DNA from: Bondarzewia mesenterica
Lineage: Eukaryota; Basidiomycota; Agaricomycetes; Russulales; Bondarzewiaceae
NCBI GenBank assembly: GCA_004802705.1
Contig: SGPL01000136.1
Span: 1,042-64,595, forward strand
Direction: 5' to 3'
Length of the DNA: 63,554 nucleotides
This document shows positions 56,778 through 63,554 of the stretch, piece by piece (the first letter of the stretch is position 1; every line of letters starts with the position of its first letter). The notes below the pieces were generated by a model. That model was given only the letters and a program-made list of their open reading frames with translations. It did not search any database and was not told the DNA's origin. Made by a program: the position numbers and the translations under genes.

Positions 56778-59700
56778 TCAGTCAGTGGGGGCAAGTGAAG
56801 GCTCAGCAGAGCCATNCAATGTCTGATCATCCTCATCGACCTCAGGATCAGGCAAGCACGAGAATTCCAGTGCATGCAAGCAGTCNGTCATAATGTCAAT
56901 GAGTTCATCGAGCAGCGGAAGATCCAGATGTTCACGTGTAAAGTAAAGAATGATGTGAAAAGCCATGANAGGACAATCATGGANTGAGCCATCAAGCTCG
57001 CACAATATATATGCGCCACCTCAGTTGCANAATAGCACAATGTACNGCCCATTATATTGCGTGCACATTTTTCTATTTAGTGACTTTTNGATGGTGNTGT
57101 GTCACACAAGGACCAAACGTCTGGGTTGAAAATTGAAGTCTTTGATNGTAGCCCTATGTTCATGTTCAAAGCAGAGGGCAGCCTCATGTCTTGCCACAAA
57201 GACTTTNTNATNAAGCTTGTCGAGATGTGCGTGCCTCTTCTGCAGCATGATCNCNTGCTGTGTNATTAGGTCTGTTATTAATAGGATAAAGTCTAGTGAT
57301 GGCAAGAGATANGTCACTTCCATAATATCNAAAGNGAGGAGTGGGTGGGTGCCCATCATAGCGAAATATGNTGAGCAGCCCATGCAATGACAAATAGTAA
57401 CTCAATCAGCCTAGAATACAGAGTATGTGGCTTGATGCCACTTCATTTCATCATNATCGGTTGCTTTAAAAAGTGCATAATGGACATTGAAGTGCGACCA
57501 TTTGACCAGTCCATTCATGCGAGAGTTGTAACCNAAAATGTGAACATGGTTAATGTGATACTTTTGAGACAAATAATCTAGCACTTTGANGAAGGCTGAG
57601 CCATTATCTGAGATGATTTTATATAGTGACCCCCAGTGGCATAAGATGTCTTTAAATATCCAGTCTCTTAGTGCNTTAGCAGTTTTTCTGCAGAGTATCN
57701 AAAATTTGAGATAATGCNTGATAGAACACCNNTCTTGCACCACATACTTAAAACCTCTTGATTATGGCATGTGCATCATGTCCATATATATCTTTGTGAA
57801 GAGGGGCACAGGTATGGCGATGACAAGAAGAATCAAGATATTTCTAGTCTGTNACAGCTGACACAAGTAGCAGGTCTTTANGAACCAAGAGATGTTATTT
57901 TGNATGCACGGCCACTAGAAGCATTCGCCTATGAGCATGCAGGTTGCGTAGTATCCTTTGTGACCTACATTATCATGTGCAGAGTGTAGCATCAGTAATN
58001 AACATGAGGAATCTAGGACCAACTTGTGGCAACCTTGTGGGTCTCNACGCTAAAGCTTGTCAGAAGCAAAGAAGAATTCAGTGCAGTAGGGCATGAANAT
58101 CTCATAGTCAGCATTAGAAATATTGGCTGNTCACTCGAGCNATCAATGCCATGTGCGCACTGCTTCTAATTNCTTGTCCACAGTGTGAGCCTTTTGTATT
58201 TGTGGAATGAGGTTATAAGTGAGAGAAGGCANTTTAGAGTGTGCTGGCTCTAATAAAGCTACTGAGGAGAACATCACTAAGGTTGGTTGAGATGAGTTGA
58301 CCANGAATGAATCATGAATCTGATGCAGAAAGCCATAGAGGTTGTCTATCCAGTNNTCAAAGTCATCNTCCTCTAGTTTTGGGTGATCACCTGGTTGAGG
58401 AGGCTGATNTGACATTTCGTCCAGTCCATGCCGCGCACCAGGAACATGAATTAATTCAAAGTGAAAGGCGAGGATGCCGATGATCCAGNNGTTGATACTG
58501 GATGAGGGCACAATATCTGGATTAGTGAGCATGCCTTTGATATATCTGGCATTGACCTCCATGATGAGACTGCACACTCCAATTANGTACATCTTTAATG
58601 CACGTAGGGCCCNAAATANTCCATAAAGCTCAAGCTTTGGTTGANAAAAATGCGACTCATAGTCATTCAGAGTGATCGATCCAAAGCATGCATAGTATCT
58701 GACCTTTGGATTATCAGCATCACACTGGCATAAATGAAAGCCGACCATGATGTAAGAGGTATCAATGGCGAGAATGACTAGTGCGCCTGAGGTATAGTTG
58801 ATCAGCCAAAGAGTGGGTGACTATAAAAGAGCCGCTTTCAGGTCTTCTTGGGCGGCAATTTGCTCTGGCCTAAAAATGAAGGGTTGCTCCTTTCAAGTAA
58901 GCATGGTGAGATGGTGCATACAATGTGCAAAATTCTTGATAAAGATCCGACAGACTCCAATAGTTCCCAGAAATGCTCACACTTCTGACAGATCACGACA
59001 TGGCCTCTAATTGACTATTTTGGCCACTCAGTCATCTTCTAGAAGGTGACCTTCTGCCATACATTGACAGCTTATGATCGTAATCTCTGGTGCACACATG
59101 ACCAACTTGAATCCTGAAAACATGACATTGTAATACTTCATGCACTGTATGACGTGATTCAAATTTTCAAAGTGTTTTCACATGAACTGATGAATCCTAG
59201 GATTATCAGAATGAGTCTTGCAGGAGCCATCCATCAACAAGTAGCTATGAGTGGGCCTGTGGATTGCAACATCGTTGATATATAAAATGATATAGCGTGA
59301 GATCTCAAGTTGTAAGATGAAGGTAACATCATCATAAAAGATTGAAATGGAATTCGTCCATCCCATCAGCAGTGTGACTAGGCGAAGCACACCAAATGGA
59401 GTTTGGAATGTTGTGTAGTTGTGCGAAGTGCAGTCAAGCATGTGCTCATCATATCTGACATAAAGGTCAAGCATGCCACTGCACGTGCGAGCTGCAAACT
59501 GTTCAGCTATTTGATCAGTATGCGGGGGAACACCCGAGTGTTGAATTGTGACTGCATTGAGTAGTTCAAGTGAGTGGATGAGGCAAAGGCTCTTGCCATC
59601 TTTTCTGATGACACAGAACCAACACAAGCAATAGAATGAGTTTGACATTTCATAGACACCTGCATTAATTTTTGTTTTGATGACCCAGCAGACCTCGACG

Positions 59701-60800
59701 TATATTTCTGGTGGAATGGGGATATTGCAGAGGACCCAGGGCTTGTGCTGAATAACTGACATGTGGACAGGTGGAAAGAAGTCTTCACGAAAGTGTCCAC
59801 ATTCTGAGTCGTCTCAGGCAAAGGCCTCATTCTGAAGGCACATGAAATGGTGCATGAGATCATGTTCAGCCAGTAAGAGGAAGTCTATCGGGTGCGCATA
59901 ATTGATCACATCTCAGCATTCACTTGAATAGCATCCGATGAGTTTGAATGGTAGAGGATTCAGTGATAAGGTAGAAAGAGTCACAAGAGGATTGCCCATA
60001 ATGTTGCGCATAATGCAAAATTATTCTGGAAGGTCTGCTAAGACTGGCTGGGTTTTAAGCGCAACAGGCTTATATTTCTTCTTTGTTGCAAATACTGCGG
60101 CTGGAAAGGTGACATGCAGCGAAGAAGTTGCAGTTGAAATTATTGAAGTCGCAGTGATGCTTGGCAATGCATGAAGGAAGAGCAATGAGATTGGAGAATC
60201 ACAGGCTAGGGTATATAGAAATTGAAGGTCATGTAGAGAGAGTGAAGAATAGGCTTAAGTATAAGCTTCAATGGTCAGCACCAGCAAGGGTGCATCATAG
60301 CCAATCATTAGCATACAGGTGACTTCTCCTTGATCTGGGATCAAATCCTCGAGTCACGAAAATCTGCCAGCCTTCACATGATGAAGCGTGGTGTACCACG
60401 CAGAATCATGGGTAAGACTGCTTTTTACCCAGTGTTCAGATCATGGATCATGATGAGCTGTTGCTCATTGGTGAAGTTATTGACCAGACTTTCAGTTAAG
60501 ACATTGAAGGGTCAGCCAAGTAGTATGTTGTAAGTGAGACTATTGATGACATGCACCTGAAGGTAGAGCGTAATATCACCAATAAGAAAGGGAACATTGC
60601 GCACAAGTCCTAGCAACTCATCGATTTCACCATTTGCTGACTGCATATTGAGGTGGATGTCAGGATCATATGCGAAAGCGAGTGAGTTACAAACCCCATC
60701 TGACATTGTGATGATCTGTGAACTAAGATCAACAATACTTTTGATATGTTGCTAATTGTCGACCAGTGGGAGTATANAACATAGNGCTGATGACTCCTTT
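56778..60800 (-). pseudogene. Second gypsy family pol
   Basis: The protease region reads LVDNxQHIKSIVDLSSQII (about 60775-60725), where family members have a D-x-G/S-type site, then NGEIDELLGLVRNVPFLIGD. The reverse transcriptase (about 59760-59170) has FxVIRKDGKSLCLIHSLELL and TTFQTPFGVLRLVTLLMGWT. Its catalytic box reads YIND (59282-59271), so the first Asp is now Asn. RNase H (58748-58420) reads CQCDADNPKVRYYACFGSIT and MEVNARYIKGMLTNPDIVPS. The integrase core has DWIFKDILCHWGSLYKIISD and YHINHVHIxGYNSRMNGL (about 57650-57500), followed by HxLFKATD. The C-terminal part ends with YILCELDGS-like sequence and LPLLDELIDI (about 57000-56900). Stops and frame changes are spread throughout. Confidence 0.8.
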
Positions 60801-61225
60801 GTAACTATGAGCACATCACAGTCCTTAGGCACAGTCAAGNGCAAATAGATCTCATAGGGATTTNGGATGACAAATGCACCTTCTGGTNGATCGGCCATCT
60901 GTCATGCACCATCGGGATCNAGCTGTCTATTGAACAAGGACTGAATGACCANAAACTTGTCGCCAACCAGCTTTTCTATAAAACCATCTGCATTGGCCAG
61001 GGCCATTGCCTCAGGGACTTCTTCTATACTTGTCTGTAAAGAAACCTTGACCAGGGGCGTNCGCTTGTTCATAACTGATTCGTGAACTTGGGAGCAGACC
61101 TCTGGTNATAAAGAGAGGAGCTCACGCTGTGTTAGTNTAATCTTCGACTGCATTGCNTGATCATAGACTTCATCTGCAATCTTTNGATTGTGGACAAGGG
61201 CTACCATGCNATATGCTAGATCTGG

Positions 61226-62834
61226 TCATTTNAGTATGTGAGGTGAAATGCCGATATTGNGATCTTNTGGGGGTGCATACNTAGCATCGCAGACATTAGC
61301 AAAAGGATNGNTCAGTNGTTCAGTCATATGCATNACCNGTTCAACTGATGCTNGAATATGTGGTGGCATATCATGATGTGCTTCTGCAGGTTGATGACGT
61401 GACACTGATGATGGGGGAGTATCCTCTTNTTCTGATTCAGATGCCTCCATGTGATCCAATGTGGCCTCNTGTCNATGCTNCACTCTCTGCANATGAATAC
61501 AAATAATTAGTTCAAATTGGCAGTTCTGTAGCACAGCAATCTCACGCTGAAGGCTCGNAATNCTCTCCATAACAGATAGCTGGAACATNGGCTGTGCAGG
61601 CTCTTCAGTTCCNGGATGGAGGATGCGGTTGATGCCATAAACTAGTTGTGTGCAATCCAGCTGTCCTAGGTTCTGGCAGTGGTATTCATCAAAGTGGTCC
61701 TTGAGTAGTGCACCCTCGATTGCATCTGGGATAAAAGTGCCCACTGGTAATACAATCTTGCCTTCAATATTTCTGCGGCACTTGCCCTCATGAATGTATT
61801 CTTTGATGATATCACAGGTGTGCATGTAATGCTCTACAGATTCACAGAAGTTGCAGGTATTATTGCCCATACCCATCGGCTATCTAGGTGGTGCTCCAGG
61901 ACCACCACGGGGTGCTTGCTAGTTGATAAGTATGTNTGTGATAGATTGCACCATCATGTCNATTATGGAGGTGAAATCCTCAACCTTGATGCCTGGCGTG
62001 ACTGCTTGTAGTGCTGCGATTGCTGCGATGGTGCCGTGCTTAGTAGCTGCTACCGTGGTANCCAGAAGTATNAATTCTGCAGCTACGTNAACTTTGCTAA
62101 GCTAAAAGGGATTGTCCAGGTGATGATCTGGGAGCTTAAGCTGCAAGCATTGCAATATGCGAGTTCAAAGTTCAGGCTANAAGCCACGACAATATGTGCA
62201 ACTTTGCTCGNCAGTAACGAGGCACCNTTTCTTAATGAGGAATGAGGTGATTGTGAGGAACTGATGNTAGTATTCACCTAAATTGCTGTGCGAGGTAATC
62301 CCTATGTGAGACTGCTCTCCTATGAGTTTGTCCATATCTGTGACTGAGTATTTTNATTCTTTTTTTGCACCTNGATAGAGGGCAAAAGACTTCGACCTTG
62401 AACTCCTCATAAGTCTTGTCATTCATGATGTAGGTTAGCAATGACTCCCAAAGTTCTCCATCATTAATGTTGAGGAATCGGCAAGCATGTCATTTTTTTT
62501 NAATGTCTTCATCCACCCTACAGCATGCAAGCTGATATTTTAGATCACTAAAGTAGCAATGAAGTTNNCGNNGTTGTGAGGAGTCNAATGAGGGGGCATT
62601 ACAATCACCGCGTGAGGGCATAGAAGGTGTGGCCATGGTATAAATTGANATAGAGNTAAAAGGGTGTGATANTAGAGGTGATAAGAGTTGTGTGCTAGGA
62701 GTAGTGTTGAGTGNGAGTGTAGAAGGGGTTGTGAGTAGTTGNTCGGGCATGGGACCCAATGAACAATGGGTCAGTGAATTAAAGATATGAGGAGATGAAG
62801 GTAGTGGAGAATCAGATGGTAAAAAGAACTGCAT
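61226..62834 (-). pseudogene. Second gypsy family gag with CCHC knuckle
   Basis: The N-terminal part (62834-62490) is Ser/Pro/Thr-rich. A capsid-like helical block follows at about 62420-62180, with SVTDMDKLIGEQSHIGITSH and EYxHQFLTITSFLIKK. The knuckle at about 61858-61817 reads CNFCESVEHYMHTC, which keeps CX2CX4HX4C spacing. It runs directly into IIKEYIHEGKCRRNIEGKIV and VGTFIPDAIEGALLKDHFDE, a tail typical of this basidiomycete gypsy group. A 216-codon frame (61876-61226) is nearly free of stops, so gag is better kept than pol. Further downstream a gag-pol linker (61207-60902) reads ALVHNxKIADEVYD and EAMALANADGFIEKLVGD. Confidence 0.75.
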
Positions 62835-63059
62835 AAGTTCTGATAAAAGTGAGAGATTAGGTAGGTTGTTATGATGTGCGAGTGGTGATGATACTATGTC
62901 AGCAAGTGTAAAGAGATNCGAGGAGGTGCTTATATCAAACTGAGAGTCNTCCTTGAGATTTTCTGGGTTCTGNAGTATNGCGATAAGTTCTANACATAGA
63001 TCACAAAGTTTAGTGCTTTATAGGGATCACNGAGGCTNGCCAGACAAAATCTTGACTGT

Positions 63060-63080
63060 CCCTCACAGTGGGCTCCAAAA
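63060..63080 (-). promoter_or_regulatory. Probable primer-binding site of second gypsy element
   Basis: On the element strand, the bases after the LTR end (TGTATCA) read TTTTGGAGCCCACTGTGAGG. A TGG start just inside the 5' LTR is the usual form of a tRNA primer-binding site. The exact tRNA cannot be named from memory. Confidence 0.4.
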
Positions 63081-63554
63081 TGATACACTAGCAGTGCCTC
63101 NAAGAGGGAAAACCAACCAAAAGGACCACTAAAANGTGTAATGAGTGAGGNCATCAAGGGTCTCTGACTAGAAATCTCAACAANTGAGCGAAGTGATAAG
63201 AACAGCAATAACAAAAGAGGAATGCATGATGAGAACACAAAGCAAGTGGGGAGCCTATTCAGTGCCTTTTTCATCTTAGACGGTCCAGCTGAACGTGCTT
63301 TTTGCCTGTCTCCAACGGTCAGCTGAGCCCAGCCGATGGGCAATGTGGGCNCATCTCTAACAGTTCGGCCAGCATCATTGTTTGNCGACTCTGATGGTTG
63401 GGCCAAGTGGGATGGGTGCANGTATTATGGGCTTGCTTGCTCACCATTGCCTATCTCTAATGGTTNGGCNGAGATTNTTTAGCAAAGGCTTGCTCNCTNT
63501 TGTCGCTGTTGCTGGGCCGAGCATATAAACAATATTTTGCCTGCTCGCTGTTTG
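63081..63554 (-). repeat. 5' LTR of second gypsy element, partial
   Basis: Inner edge at 63081 (plus strand TGATACAC, element strand ending GTGTATCA); the outer end is beyond the window. From about 63280 it contains three or four short repeats of the type TCTCTAAyGGTTnGGCC (63352, 63390 and 63450), resembling the tail of the 55-base repeat at 8.25-8.86 kb. No second copy was found at the other end of the element. Confidence 0.5.

Larger units (their letters stand above)
56778..63554 (-). mobile_element. Second Ty3/gypsy family, runs off the right edge
   Basis: Minus-strand element with gag, protease, reverse transcriptase, RNase H and integrase. Its 5' LTR begins (inner edge) at 63081 and continues beyond the window. 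No 3' LTR is seen: only about 145 bases lie between the end of pol and the hAT right end. It is clearly a different family from the chromovirus: it has no chromodomain, a different gag and a different protease. It is heavily dotted with undetermined bases. Confidence 0.8.

Overview
The window looks like a gene-poor, transposon-dominated stretch of a basidiomycete genome, most likely an Agaricomycete. The evidence is the combination of KDZ-type transposases with TET/JBP-like dioxygenase genes, a chromodomain Ty3/gypsy element, a BED-finger hAT transposase, a non-LTR retrotransposon with an APE-type endonuclease, and short introns of about 40-65 bases. I recognised no intact cellular gene. Almost every coding stretch carries stops or frame changes, and most of those I could read are C-to-T or G-to-A changes (CGA to TGA, TGG to TGA or TAG, CAA to TAA, Cys to Tyr, Asp to Asn). 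This pattern fits old, methylated repeats.

Layout from left to right. Positions 1-6.3 kb hold a decayed TET/JBP-like gene followed on the same strand by a CxC2/KDZ transposase. From 6.3 to 10.9 kb there are unrecognised coding remnants and a roughly 55-base tandem repeat. From 10.9 to about 15.9 kb a non-LTR retrotransposon lies on the minus strand. From 17.7 to 18.6 kb there is a Ty1/copia gag-protease remnant. From 18.6 to 21.6 kb there is a second TET/JBP plus KDZ pair, this time convergent. A 145-base repeat follows, then a 5'-truncated Ty1/copia element on the minus strand (21.8-25.6 kb). A second, internally deleted copia copy sits at 27.6-29.35 kb.

From 32.07 to 39.84 kb lies a complete chromovirus with two 423-base LTRs, on the minus strand. 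It has an extra open reading frame after pol that carries its own CCHC knuckle. A related gag remnant on the opposite strand follows (40.8-42.4 kb), abutting a third copia copy (42.4-46.6 kb) and an inverted solo LTR (46.86-47.29 kb). From about 47.3 to 49.1 kb there is the tail of a PIF1-like helicase joined to a cysteine-peptidase-like module. From 51.5 to 52.4 kb there are two tandem-repeat arrays. A hAT element with recognisable inverted ends occupies 52.5-56.6 kb. A second Ty3/gypsy family runs on the minus strand from 56.8 kb to beyond the right edge, with its 5' LTR starting at 63.08 kb.

The genes do not form a pathway: the window is a record of successive insertions. The points of most biological interest are the repeated TET/JBP-KDZ association, the extra post-pol ORF of the chromovirus, the helicase-peptidase fusion, and a 145-base satellite unit present at two loci 30 kb apart. 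All identifications are from reading the sequence and from family knowledge; no searches were run.
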